Below, piece by piece: positions 21,600-32,500 of a stretch of 64,000 bases of DNA. Positions within the stretch are counted from its first letter, which is position 1. Every line of letters starts with the position of its first letter. This DNA comes from Pyropia yezoensis (Eukaryota > Rhodophyta > Bangiophyceae > Bangiales > Bangiaceae), in assembly GCA_009829735.1 (NCBI GenBank), contig CM020620.1, forward strand, positions 28,242,951 through 28,306,950, read 5' to 3'. Made by a program: the position numbers and the translations under genes. The notes under the pieces are model-generated. The model did no database searches. It saw nothing but the letters and a program-made list of their open reading frames with translations, and was not told where the DNA came from.

Positions 21600-22445
21600 A
21601 ACCGATTCAACGTGTGGCCAGAAGCAATTTGACATTGAAAATACGTGGACCAATCAAATGGCGTTAGCGCGACAGCAAGCGTGGCTGCTTCATATAGGAG
21701 CTTCGCTAATCATTGCTGTATTCTCAGCCCCCCCTTCCATCACTCTCGGAGAGAGACTCACTCTCCTCCCTCTCTCTCTTTTGCCTGATCATTGCTGTAT
21801 TCTCAGCCCCCGGTTCTATCGATTGCATACCTTGACTCTCTGAGTCGGATTGTCAAGGCCGGCTTTCTCTCGCCTCGGGCAGAGGCGTCTGTGCCGGCGG
21901 GGTGCCGTTGGGCTGCCCGATTGCGCTCTTAAAAAGCTGAAAATCTTGCGCCAGCGTGCGTGACGAGAAGAGTGTGATGTGTGTGCTGTCTTCGAGGATA
22001 GGTAGGTACAGTACACACTTGCCTTACCTACCCGGAGTGAGGCGTGCGTCTTGCCATCCGGGCATACCTGCACCGTACACACGATCTTCCCCTACCTCCC
22101 TGTTCATCCCGTAGCACCACCGTACACAAAGCTGACGGGATCACTCGATATTGTGAGGAGAGAGCGCGTTTGTGCGTGCTTGAGAGATCGCTGCGCTCGT
22201 GCGTATGGTCTGCTGCACTTTTCCTCGCCTTCCTCAAGTATCTGCGTCCGTCGCGCCACGCTCTGGCAGCACGTTCCGTACCTCCTGACCCCCGACTCGA
22301 ACACCAATTCTCGCTGGTAGAACGTCCGGGCCTTGCCTGGCGAGCACATTAGCTTTTTCGTAGCAGTGGGTTCCCGGTGTGCCCTTCGCTGGTGTTCTTC
22401 TGGTGTGGGTACGGTTTGCTGGTGGTTCATCCAAGGACTCTGGCA
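21600..22445 (+). promoter_or_regulatory. Upstream/5' leader region of the ankyrin gene, with a repeated 24-bp element
   Basis: This is AT-richer than its surroundings. GACCAATCAAATG (21648-21660) contains a CCAAT box and CATATAGG (21691-21698) is TATA-like. The element ATCATTGCTGTATTCTCAGC plus CCCC occurs at 21709-21732 and again at 21788-21811, 79 bp apart and identical. The transcription start cannot be placed from sequence alone. Confidence 0.35.
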
Positions 22446-23759
22446 ATGTCTGACCATGCGCCCTGCCTTCCGTGTGATGCGGCTGAGGGCAATGCGCGCG
22501 CGGTGGCGGCGCAATTGGCCGGTGGAGCGGCCGTTGATCGGGGAAGGGCGCTCACCGGTGAGACTCTACTGTTCTTGGCGGCGCAGAACGGCCATGCTGA
22601 CGTCGTGCGGGCACTGTTGGCCGCTGGTGCGGCCGTTGATTTGGCACAGGTGCCCAACGGTGCGACTCCTCTGTTAGGAGCGGCGAAGAACGGCCATGTT
22701 GACGTGATGAACGCTCTGGCTGACGCTGGTGCTGCCTTAGACGTTGCGGTGGAGCACGGGGCTTCACATATGGTGACCACGAAGCGAAACGGTGTTGACT
22801 GCCAGGTTGAAGAGTTGCTTGGCGATGGTGATACCGTCACTTTTGCGTCGAGCTACGGTGTGTCTCCGCTGTCAATTGCTGCTTTGCGCGGTCACACAAA
22901 TGCTGTTAAGCTGCTTCTCGAGCGTGGCGCGGACGCGGCTCGTCCCGTTCCTGGCGGGCCGACGCCTCTCGTTTTGGCGGTACAGCACGGACACGCGGAC
23001 GTGGTCAAGGAACTTGTCGTTGCGGGGGCCCCGGTTGGTTCCATCACTGAGGTTGGATCCGCGTGGCACGTGGCGGTGATCGCCAAGCCGCGTCTTTCCT
23101 CGGTTTCTAGGGCCCTGCGATCAACGCCCGTCGGCCCGCCGGCCGTGCGGGTGTACGCGGACGTCATGCTAGGGCGGACTCCCTTGACGGTGGATGTCAT
23201 GCGTCCGCTGTTGCGTCCCGGGCGGGTACGCTTTGCGCGCGACATGCGTGCGACACATCATCTGCTGCACATGTGCACTATTGCCAGCGTCGACGTGCGT
23301 CAAGCGGTTGGCGCTGAGGAGCAAGCAGATGTACAGCGGCCTCATTTCCAGAATGTGTACCACCCGGTGTGGAACAAGCTACGAGACGACGAGAAGCATC
23401 TCGCCTTGCAAACTGTAACTGAGGCAATGCGATTTGGCTTGCTGGGCGCTGAGTCCTACTATGCTTTGTATACTGCCTACGATGTCGGGTGCGAGATGGC
23501 GATTCAGCGCGGAGACGTTTCCCGTCGCCTGTCGTTCTTGCATGCCCAGCAGGTGTCACTGTTCGAGGCTGGCACCCAGGTAGTCAAGGTCGCGCGTGCC
23601 CAATATGATGAGCTGACAAGAGCTTTTGACGCCCAGGCCAAGATGGAGGTCAAGGTCGATGCCATGTGCCAGGCTGGCAAACACTTGCGGCATGAGTTTG
23701 ATAACTTGCGCAGGGACCTGGCTCACCGCGACGCGCATACACGAAAGGTAGTGCTGTGA
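22446..23759 (+). CDS. Ankyrin-repeat protein, 437 residues
   Basis: I chose the ATG at 22446 (MSDHAPCLPCDAAEGNARAV); the frame is open further upstream but has no ATG. Ankyrin repeats bind partner proteins. About five are visible: residues 10-35, 38-70 (GETLLFLAAQNGHADVVRAL), 72-100 (GATPLLGAAKNGHVDVMNAL), 138-168 (GVSPLSIAALRGHTNAVKLL) and 171-200 (GPTPLVLAVQHGHADVVKEL). Residues about 200-330 match no domain I know. The final ~80 residues are rich in heptad-like charged and hydrophobic positions (QVVKVARAQYDELTRAFDAQ ... LRHEFDNLRRDLAHRD) and probably form a coiled coil. There is no signal peptide or membrane segment, so a cytosolic or nuclear scaffold role is likely. It is a single exon. 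The binding partner cannot be inferred. Confidence 0.8.
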   Translation: MSDHAPCLPCDAAEGNARAVAAQLAGGAAVDRGRALTGETLLFLAAQNGHADVVRALLAAGAAVDLAQVPNGATPLLGAAKNGHVDVMNALADAGAALDVAVEHGASHMVTTKRNGVDCQVEELLGDGDTVTFASSYGVSPLSIAALRGHTNAVKLLLERGADAARPVPGGPTPLVLAVQHGHADVVKELVVAGAPVGSITEVGSAWHVAVIAKPRLSSVSRALRSTPVGPPAVRVYADVMLGRTPLTVDVMRPLLRPGRVRFARDMRATHHLLHMCTIASVDVRQAVGAEEQADVQRPHFQNVYHPVWNKLRDDEKHLALQTVTEAMRFGLLGAESYYALYTAYDVGCEMAIQRGDVSRRLSFLHAQQVSLFEAGTQVVKVARAQYDELTRAFDAQAKMEVKVDAMCQAGKHLRHEFDNLRRDLAHRDAHTRKVVL

Positions 23760-24780
23760 TATCCCTAGCAAAGGTGGGCGTCCGTCTGCTTCCAATTATT
23801 GGCGGTGCGCTCGGCGCGACGGTAGACGCTGTGGCGTCGACCCTGGGCGGTGCGACCGAGTCCTTTCCTTCAGTAGCTTCCCGCGATGCATGCGCTTTCT
23901 TCGGTGTGGGGGGACGGGGGTTGTTGAAAAGCAACAAGCAATGGTGGGTACCGCCTGTGGGGAGCGGCGGGCCGGCAGCCCGGCGTCCACACCCACCGCT
24001 CGGCCGGGGACGAAGGAGGGAGGCGCCGCGCCGCAGCCGCCCCCGGGTGAACGTGCGCCGAAGACGAAGAAGGTCGGGGCTGGGGTGAGTGGGTGCGTCG
24101 CGAGCACGCTGCGGCACGGGGGCTGCGGCCGCGACGAAGAGCCACCGCGCGCACGAGCGGCAGCCGGCGCTCTGTGGTCAGCGGTCGTGCGGGCGGCGTC
24201 GACACCCTGACAAGCGTCGCGCGTCCCGGACCCGCGATGCAGATCCTGCGCAACGAGCTGTAGCAACCAACCAAGGAGTGCACCATCGCGCCGTCGTCCC
24301 CTTCAGAGGTAGAAGGATGGTCACCCCGCTGCACCATGTAGGAATGACACCTACCTTTTGCCGTGGTGGAGGCGGGACGCCGCGCGGGTCGGGAAACGAC
24401 GCAGGCCTCGTGGCGCGTGCTGAGTGTCCGTATGCCTCTGGTATTCATTTTGCATCTCAAGTCTGTTTTTTTTTCTTTGTACGTGCGTCTGCCGTCGTGG
24501 GGAAGAGACGGAGGGAGTTCCCGGAGGGCTGGTTGTCAGGGGACTACCAGCCGCTGTCGGGGTATGCCTTGACCGGTGGGTGTCTAAACTCAAACTTACA
24601 CATAGCTGCGGACGTGCCAGCGCCTCTCGGAGGGGTGGCGGGAGAACGGGGGCCTCCCCCCATGCGTGATGCGGGGGGGCGACTGGTGGAGGAAGAGCAC
24701 TAGAGTGGACCAAATGGAGACTGAGAGAGGGGGCCGCACCCGCCGTGTAAGGATGGCATGGATCGGCGTATGTGTGCTTG

Positions 24781-24840
24781 TATGTATGTAGTACATACAT
24801 ACATTCCTAGTATGTATGTAGCACATACATACATTCCTAT
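24781..24840. repeat. 30-bp palindromic tandem duplication
   Basis: TATGTATGTAGTACATACAT plus ACATTCCTAG is followed by a second copy differing at two bases. Each unit is itself a near-perfect palindrome of TATG/CATA repeats. Confidence 0.8.
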
Positions 24841-24862
24841 TTCTCCATCTCCCCGCTCCCCC

Positions 24863-25112
24863 CCCCCCCCTCCCACGTCCACGTTATCCTCCTCCTTTAG
24901 TCCTGCTCATCATCATTATCTTCCGTGCCCTCGACCTCCCCTTTTCCCCCCTCCCCCCCAAGTCTTCGTGGAGGAGTCCCCGCGAATCGGGGGGGGGGGA
25001 AACCATGGGCGACCAGCGCGCCCGTCGCGATGGCCGGGGTCAGAGTGCTGATAGGGCAGCCCCAGCGCGGCGCGCGCCGCCGCCTTTGCCACGCCTGCCG
25101 CGCAGGTACATA
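24863..25112. repeat. Dispersed ~250-bp repeat, copy 2 (partner 6017-6271)
   Basis: Carries the same landmarks as copy 1 in the same order: a C-run, CCCACGTCCACGTTATCC, AAGTCTTCGTGGAGGAGTCC, a G-run, ATGGGCGACCAGC and a GCGCGCCGCC end. Similarity stops abruptly at GTACATACT on the right, where copy 1 reads GGCACATACT. Confidence 0.8.
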
Positions 25113-28000
25113 CTAAACGAAACGACAGGCCCAATCGGGAGCGCATGCCGTCGTGGCCATCGTCGACGCCGCCAGGAGCCGCGGACCCGCCGACGGGCTG
25201 GGGGCGGCGCCAGGCCCACCCCTCTCGCCTATTTGAATCCATATCGCCACCGCCACCACCACCACGACCGCCACTGCCGACGCGCGCCGGCAAGAGGACG
25301 GGGCCGCGGCGGCGGCGGCGGCGGCGGAGGGGAGGGTGGGGGTGGCCCCCGCCGCCGCCGCTGTAGTTGGCGCCGCAGCGGATGCGGCTGCACAACAAAG
25401 AGATTGCGCGAGTGGTTCCCTGGCGATGGGGACGTGCGGAGGGGACTCGGCCGGGGCTGGCCTCTTCCACATTCCCCCCCCGGCCACGCTCACGCCCACC
25501 CCCTCGACCGCCGCCGCCACTGCGGCGGGCATCCCCCCCCCCCCCCCGCCTCCGCCGCAACCACCACCACCACCAGCGGAAGTGGCTGCGGCGGCGCCCT
25601 CTGCCAGCGTCGACGGCGGCAGCAGCCCGAGCACGTCCGTGTAATCATCGACAGTGGTGGCGCCCGCAGGGGAGAGACGGGACACCCCCCCCCCCAACCG
25701 GCACGCCGGCAGCGACGGCCAACCTCCGCCAGGGGCGGCGGCGGCTGCGGCGGCAGTGCCGGCGATGGCGGCGGCGGCAGCAGCGCCGGCGATGGCGGCG
25801 GCGGCGCCCCCTACCCACCGTTGGCGGCGTTGGCAGCGGCGCCTGCGGCAGCAGCGACCGCACAAGGGCGGTGAGGAGGGTGGTGGCGGCGCCGTCGGCG
25901 GGCGTACCCGCCGAGAGCAGCACCAGCGGCAGCAGGGGGGCGGCGGGCGGCCCCCCGCGCGGCGGCCGGGTGCTGCCCGCCCCCGGTGCAGAGCCGCCCG
26001 TCCAGTGCCACAAATAGGGGATATGGTCCACCCCGGCGTGGGGGGGCACGGGGGGGGAGCGGCGGCGGCCGGGGGAGTCGTCATATTGGGTTGCTTGAAG
26101 GGATGGGTGGCTGGGGGGGATGGGAGTGGGGGACGTGGACGGGAGGGGGAAGGGGCGACGTGGGAGGGAGGGGAGGAACGCAAGGACTTGCGGGGGGGGG
26201 CGGGGCCGCGGCGTTCTTTGGGGCGGTGCGTCTGGTAGCGTCGGCGTCGCTGACGCATGCCGGCCGGCTTGACGCTCGAGGCCTGCCGCTCCTTGGTCGG
26301 CGTGTCCCCCGCATGGCTGGCGACAGCGCTCCCTCCCCGCACAGCTGCGGCGCCCCTCGCCCGCTCCCTCTCTTTCGTTTGTGGGGCAATGCCGGCGGCA
26401 CGCCCCCGCCCCACTCATTCCCTGCGAGCCACAGGCAATGGGGCAGTGAGTGGCGTCCGCCGCTGGTACCCTTCATCCCCCCGCCAGCACCGTTGCGTCC
26501 CGAGCTCCGCGAGGTGGGGCGCGGGCACCTGGCGCCGTGGCCAAAGGTCTACTACTATTTGTGTATTCTTCTTCTCCATCTCGTCCAAAGTGGAGGGGCA
26601 AGGCGGCGACCAGCCGCCTCCGCGGTAACGCCGCTACTCCCCCACACCCTCCGCCGCACCCGCCCGCGCCAGAGGGGGCGGGGTATGCCGTCGGACCCCG
26701 CCACGCCGGGAGACGGCGGCGGCGGCAGCGACGATGGGGACGGCAACGGTGGCGGCAGCGGGTAGCCGCCGCCGCCGCCTCCGCCGCCGCCCCCCCCACC
26801 CGCAACCCCCGACGTGTACGAATCGTGGGCGTAGGGACCCGCCGGCGGGTGGGCCACCACCCGCAAGCCGTCGCGGTCATCACGGCGGCGGCGGCGGCGG
26901 AGGAGGACCTCCACCGTTGCTGCGGCGGCGACCACCACCGCTGCCTCGACCACCACCGCACTCCCAGAAATGGCGCCGCCCGACAGACGGCGGCGGCCGC
27001 TGCCGCCCTTCGCCCCCACCCCCGCCGTATCGCCCGCCAATGACGCAACGTCCGCCACGCCGGGGCCATCATCGTTCGATGGCAATAGGCTGGGGGGGGG
27101 GGGGGGGGGGGAGTTTCCGTATTGGTGGGGAGGGGGGGGCTGCTTGGCGGGAGCAACGCATGGGGGGGGAATGTAGATGTTGGACGGCGCCGCCGCGGGG
27201 GGGTGGGAATCGCTAAGGGGGGGGGGAGGGATGGGGTGGACCAGGGGGTGGGGGTGGGGAGTCACCCCGCCGACGGGGATGGGGTTGCAGACGCCGGCGG
27301 CGGCGATGGCGGTGGAGGGGCCGGCGCGTCGATCACGAAGAGCTTCCACGGCTCTGCCGTCGGCTGCACAGCGCCGCCACCACACCCCGGTGGCGGGGAC
27401 GGCGCGGTGGTCACGCCTGGCTCCTGCGGCTCGGGCTTCGGCTGAGTGCGTTGCCCCAGCCTCCGCCGCCCGTCGGTGGCTGGGACCGGCCTACGGCCCC
27501 AATGGAGCCGAGCCGCAACCGCTCTCGCCGCATCTCGGCGCGCCCCCCTTCGCCGCCAACGCAGCCCGTGCGGCCCGCGCGTCGCCGGCCACCGCCACAC
27601 CGCGGCCCGCTATCGTCGCCACCTCGGCTGCTACGCGCCCAAGCGTGACCGCCGTCGCCGCCCAGTCGCCGCCAGCCACCGCGCGGGGGACCCGTGCCAC
27701 CCAGTCGTGGGGTGTACCGGTGACAGTCCTGGCGGCGGCAGGGCGGCCGGTGAGAGGAGGTTGGGGCGTCTCTCAGCAACAGCCCCCCCCTGACGCCGCC
27801 ACCGCCAACGCCGCCCCCCCGCCACAGCCGCGAAGCCTCCCAGGGAGAGTGAAGGGAGACCCATACCCCCGGCCTGCAATAGAGGGGGGCGGGCATGCCC
27901 TGGGGAGCAGCCGGCGAGCGGCAGCGAGACGGACGGGGTCCGAACTCGCCGAGGCGAACCTGGGGTCTGGGCTAGGAGACCGTCACTGAAGCGGCTCCAC
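25113..28000. other. GC-rich low-complexity region, no supportable gene; contains a G20 run
   Basis: CCG/CGG-triplet DNA with long open frames on both strands that encode only Arg, Pro, Gly and Ala runs. A homopolymer of 20 G lies at 27092-27111. I see no domain, intron pattern or transposon end. Confidence 0.55.
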
Positions 28001-29320
28001 CGCCGCTCCATAGCGGCACATACTGGCACGACAAGTGCCCACTACCACCGTCGCAACAAAAAACAAAAAACAAAATAAATGACAATGACAATATCGCGAA
28101 AAAAGGGAAACTGCTGTCGTGGTAGATCTCCCAATATGTCTCGTCGCCAGGAAGTGTATTTACAGGAAGACATTGCAAAGTTACACGTCCTATTCAATCT
28201 GGGACAGCAGCCAATTTGCGCCAAGCATAAAGCTCTCCCGTGAGGACTTGAGTCGGTCGACGGCACTCCTCAGGGTACAGGGCCGCTTCAGAAACGCGCT
28301 GTTTGAGGCCTGTCGTGGTGGGCGACAGGGGGCCGTGCAGGGGGGCTAGTTCATCATGTCATACATTCGTCAGAGAAGTATGTAATTGCTGATAATTTTC
28401 TCTAGAGAGACGAAGCCAAACCTGGGGGTGCTGAGGGAGCGCCGTTGGACGCACTCACAGTATCTGAGAGGGAGGTGTCCTGAAGGGGGGGTCGTTCGGA
28501 GATTTCCGTCCCCTTTTGAGAGGCCTGCTTGGACGAGATGTGTGCAGCTTCGGGCTTCAGGCCCGATGAGTTCTCGCAAATGGACAAGCGTGTCTACCAA
28601 TAGGACCGTGAACAGCGCTTCACCAACTGGCCTACAAACTCGGAGACTTGAGAGGATCGCACCACAGCTGCATCAATGTCGTGCTGGTGTGTGGTCGAGA
28701 ACGAATCTGTGGTGCGGAAGGGAGCTCGTGACCTACTGGCGGGGGTCGCGAGATTATATGTTAGCAGACGTGAGATCCGGATGGACCTGCTCATCAATGC
28801 CGCACCTACTGGACAACTTTCTGTTACCAACAGTGACAAAGGCCTCCATAGATAGGAACAGCTGAATTGATGGAAAATTCGCTTGCCCAGTAACTTCTGT
28901 CACACACTCCCCAAAACAATGTCAGTCGATAATTAAGCCTCCCACCGTAGGCAGGTCCTGGCACTTGGGGAAAGGGCCAGCCCGCTCCAAGCTGCTATTG
29001 GCTGACCGCGCCGTCGCGACTTGATGGTCCACCTCCGACATGGATAACGCCGCAAGTTTTGGTCCGGGCTTTTTAGATATAGAAAAGCACGATAGCAATA
29101 CGTATTGAAAATGTTCGGTGGATTTGACCCGCTGTTCCATTCCGGACCAACCATTGGTGCTGAGAACGGGATGACGAGATATGGCCGTGCAGCTCATCCA
29201 CGAGACCGGTACTGTACCGCTCACACGCGAGCCTTCATCTGCCTGAAGGAGCGCGTGAGGGAGGGATGAGTCACCATGCTCGGGCCAACAAACTTCTAAA
29301 CGGATCCCTGTTGAGAAACG
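28001..29320. other. Intergenic sequence, no gene recognised
   Basis: Composition returns to about 50-55% GC. Short frames exist on both strands but none has recognisable motifs. The last ~250 bp precede the carbonic-anhydrase-like gene and may hold its promoter. Confidence 0.45.
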
Positions 29321-29331
29321 TGCCATACATA

Positions 29332-29340
29332 GATATATGG
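29332..29340 (+). promoter_or_regulatory. TATA-like box upstream of the iota-CA gene
   Basis: GATATATGG stands out in GC-rich surroundings about 170 bp before the start codon. The interval to the ATG is pyrimidine- and CA-rich without upstream ATGs in good context, consistent with a leader. This is a sequence-pattern inference only. Confidence 0.3.
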
Positions 29341-29507
29341 TCGTCGCTCTTTGTCGGAAGCAACAGTAATCTGCCGTTGTCATCATACCTCCCAGCCTCC
29401 ACACTCCACATGTGCATCTCCTCCAGATCGACATCACCCGCTCCTCTCCAAGACGAACAGACTGACAACGACCAGTTTTCCGCTCAATCCCTCCCAAACG
29501 TTCCTCC

Positions 29508-32500
29508 ATGGCCACGCGCGCCTTCGTCCGCGGGCCCGCCTTCGTCAGCGGGACTCCGCTTGTCAGCCGCCGCGCCGCGCTGCCCTCCGCCCGCTCCACG
29601 ACCCGGCCGGCGCGCACCGCGACGCGCATGGTCGCGCCGCCGCTTCTGCGCGGCGTGGCGGCCGTGGTAGTGGGCGGCGCGGCCGTGGCGCTGATGCGCC
29701 TGGTGTTCAAGTCCAAGAAGGCCGTCAAGCCGGTGACCGAGGAGGAGGTGCTGGCCGCGCAGGCCGCGTGGTCCGACGCCATTGTCCGCATCTCCGCCGC
29801 GCAAGCGGCCGGAGAGGACTTTGTCAAGGTCGCCGGCACCGCCGCCGGCGAGCTGTACGGCTATGAGGATGGAGACGTCCTGTTCAAGCCCACCAAGGCC
29901 ACAAACAACCCCTTCCGGCCATCTGCTGAGGATGCCATGAGCTACTTTGTCGGCTCCGCCGCCGTAGGCAATATTGCCTTCGACGGTGAGGACTCTGGCT
30001 TCGCCATCAACGGCGGACGAGGCTGGGAGAAAGTTGTCTTCCGCAACCACGAGATCAAGCTGTTTGGCACGGTTGCACACGCCATGGGCGAGTACTACTT
30101 CAAGGATGCCACCAGCGGCGACGTCAGCCGCGTCGAGTACACCTTCGGATACAAGCGCTGTGCCGACGGAAAAGTCCGCATTTGCCTGCACCACTCGTCG
30201 GTGCCGTTTGAGCAGAAGGTGCCCGCCGTCACGGAGGCCGAGGTCTTTGCCGCGCAGAAACTCTGGTGTGACTCGATTGTTGCGATCTCCAAGGTGTACG
30301 CCCAGAAGGGAGACTTCGTTGGTGCTGCTGGGGAGGCCGCCGGCAAGCTGTACGGCTACGGACACACCGACGTGCTCTTCAAGCCGACCAAGGCGACAGC
30401 TAATCCCTTCCGTCCGACCGCAGCTGATGCCATGAGCTACTTTGTCGGTGCTGACGCCATGGAGAACCCGAAGTTCGAAGGCGAGGATGCTGGCTTCGCC
30501 ATCAACGGCGGCCGCGGCTGGAGCGACGTTGTCTTCCGCAACCACAAGATCGACTACAACGGGTCCACAGCACAAGCCATGGGTGACTACGTCTTCACGG
30601 ACGCCACCAGCGGCGACAAGGTCCGAGTGGAGTACACCTTCGGATACAAGCGCTGTGCCGACGGAAAAGTCCGCATTTGCCTGCACCACTCGTCGGTGCC
30701 GTTTGAGCAGAAGGTGCCCGCCGTCACGGAGGCCGAGGTCTTTGCCGCGCAGAAACTCTGGTGTGACTCGATTGTCGCGATCTCCAAGGTGTACAGCGAG
30801 CAGGGAGACTTCGTTGGTGCTGCTGGGGAGGCCGCCGGCAAGCTGTACGGCTACGGACACACCGACGTGCTCTTCAAGCCGACCAAGGCGACAGCGCATC
30901 CCTTCCGTCCGACCGCAGCTGATGCCATGAGCTACTTTGTCGGTGCTGACGCCATGGAGAACCCGAAGTTCGAAGGCGAGGATGCTGGCTTCGCCATCAA
31001 CGGCGGCCGCGGCTGGAGCGACGTTGTCTTCCGCAACCACAAGATCGACTACAACGGGTCCACAGCACTAGCCATGGGTGACTACTACTTCACGGACGCC
31101 ACCAGCGGCGACAAGGTCCGAGTGGAGTACACCTTCGGATACAAGCGCTGTGCCGACGGAAAAGTCCGCATTTGCCTGCACCACTCGTCGGTGCCGTTTG
31201 AGCAGAAGGCGCCCGCCGTCACGGAGGCCGAGGTCTTTGCCGCGCAGAAACTCTGGTGTGACTCGATTGTCGCGATCTCCAAGGTGTACAGCGAGCAGGG
31301 AGACTTCGTTGGTGCTGCTGGGGAGGCCGCTGGCAAGCTGTACGGCTACGGACACACCGACGTGCTCTTCAAGCCGACCAAGGCGACAGCGCATCCGTTC
31401 CGTCCGACCGCAGCCGATGCCATGAGCTACTTTGTCGGTGCTGACGCCATGAACAACCCGAAGTTCGAAGGCGAGGATGCTGGCTTCGCCATCAACGGCG
31501 GCCGCGGCTGGAGCGACGTTGTCTTCCGCAACCACAAGATCGACTACAACGGGTCCACAGCACAAGCCATGGGCGACTACGTCTTCACGGACGCCACCAG
31601 CGGCGACAAGGTCCGAGTGGAGTACACCTTCGGATACAAGCGCTGTGCCGACGGAAAAGTCCGCATTTGCCTGCACCACTCGTCGGTGCCGTTTGAGCAG
31701 AAGGTGCCCGCCGTCACGGAGGCCGAGGTCTTTGCCGCGCAGAAACTCTGGTGTGACTCGATTGTTGCGATCTCCAAGGTGTACGCCCAGAAGGGAGACT
31801 TCGTTGGTGCTGCTGGGGAGGCCGCCGGCAAGCTGTACGGCTACGGACACACCGACGTGCTCTTCAAGCCGACCAAGGCGACAGCTAATCCCTTCCGTCC
31901 GACCGCAGCTGATGCCATGAGCTACTTTGTCGGTGCTGACGCCATGGAGAACCCGAAGTTCGAAGGCGAGGATGCTGGCTTCGCCATCAACGGCGGCCGC
32001 GGCTGGAGCGACGTTGTCTTCCGCAACCACAAGATCGACTACAACGGGTCCACAGCACAAGCCATGGGCGACTACGTCTTCACGGACGCCACCAGCGGCG
32101 ACAAGGTCCGAGTGGAGTACACCTTCGGATACAAGCGCTGTGCCGACGGAAAAGTCCGCATTTGCCTGCACCACTCGTCGGTGCCGTTTGAGCAGAAGGT
32201 GCCCGCCGTCACGGAGGCCGAGGTCTTTGCCGCGCAGAAACTCTGGTGTGACTCGATTGTTGCGATCTCCAAGGTGTACGCCCAGAAGGGAGACTTCGTT
32301 GGTGTTGCTGGGGAGGCTGCTGGAAGGTTGTACGGCTACGGGCACAGCGACGTGCTCTTCAAGCCGACCAAGGCGACAGCGCATCCGTTCCGTCCGACCG
32401 CAGCCGATGCCATGAGCTACTTTGTCGGTGCTGACGCCATGAACAACCCGAAGTTCGAAGGCGAGGATGCTGGCTTCGCCATCAACGGCGGCCGCGGCTG

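Noticed and set aside
25113-26414. Minus-strand 433-residue frame
   Set aside because: Same low-complexity pattern as other GC-rich tracts, with homopolymers and no domain.
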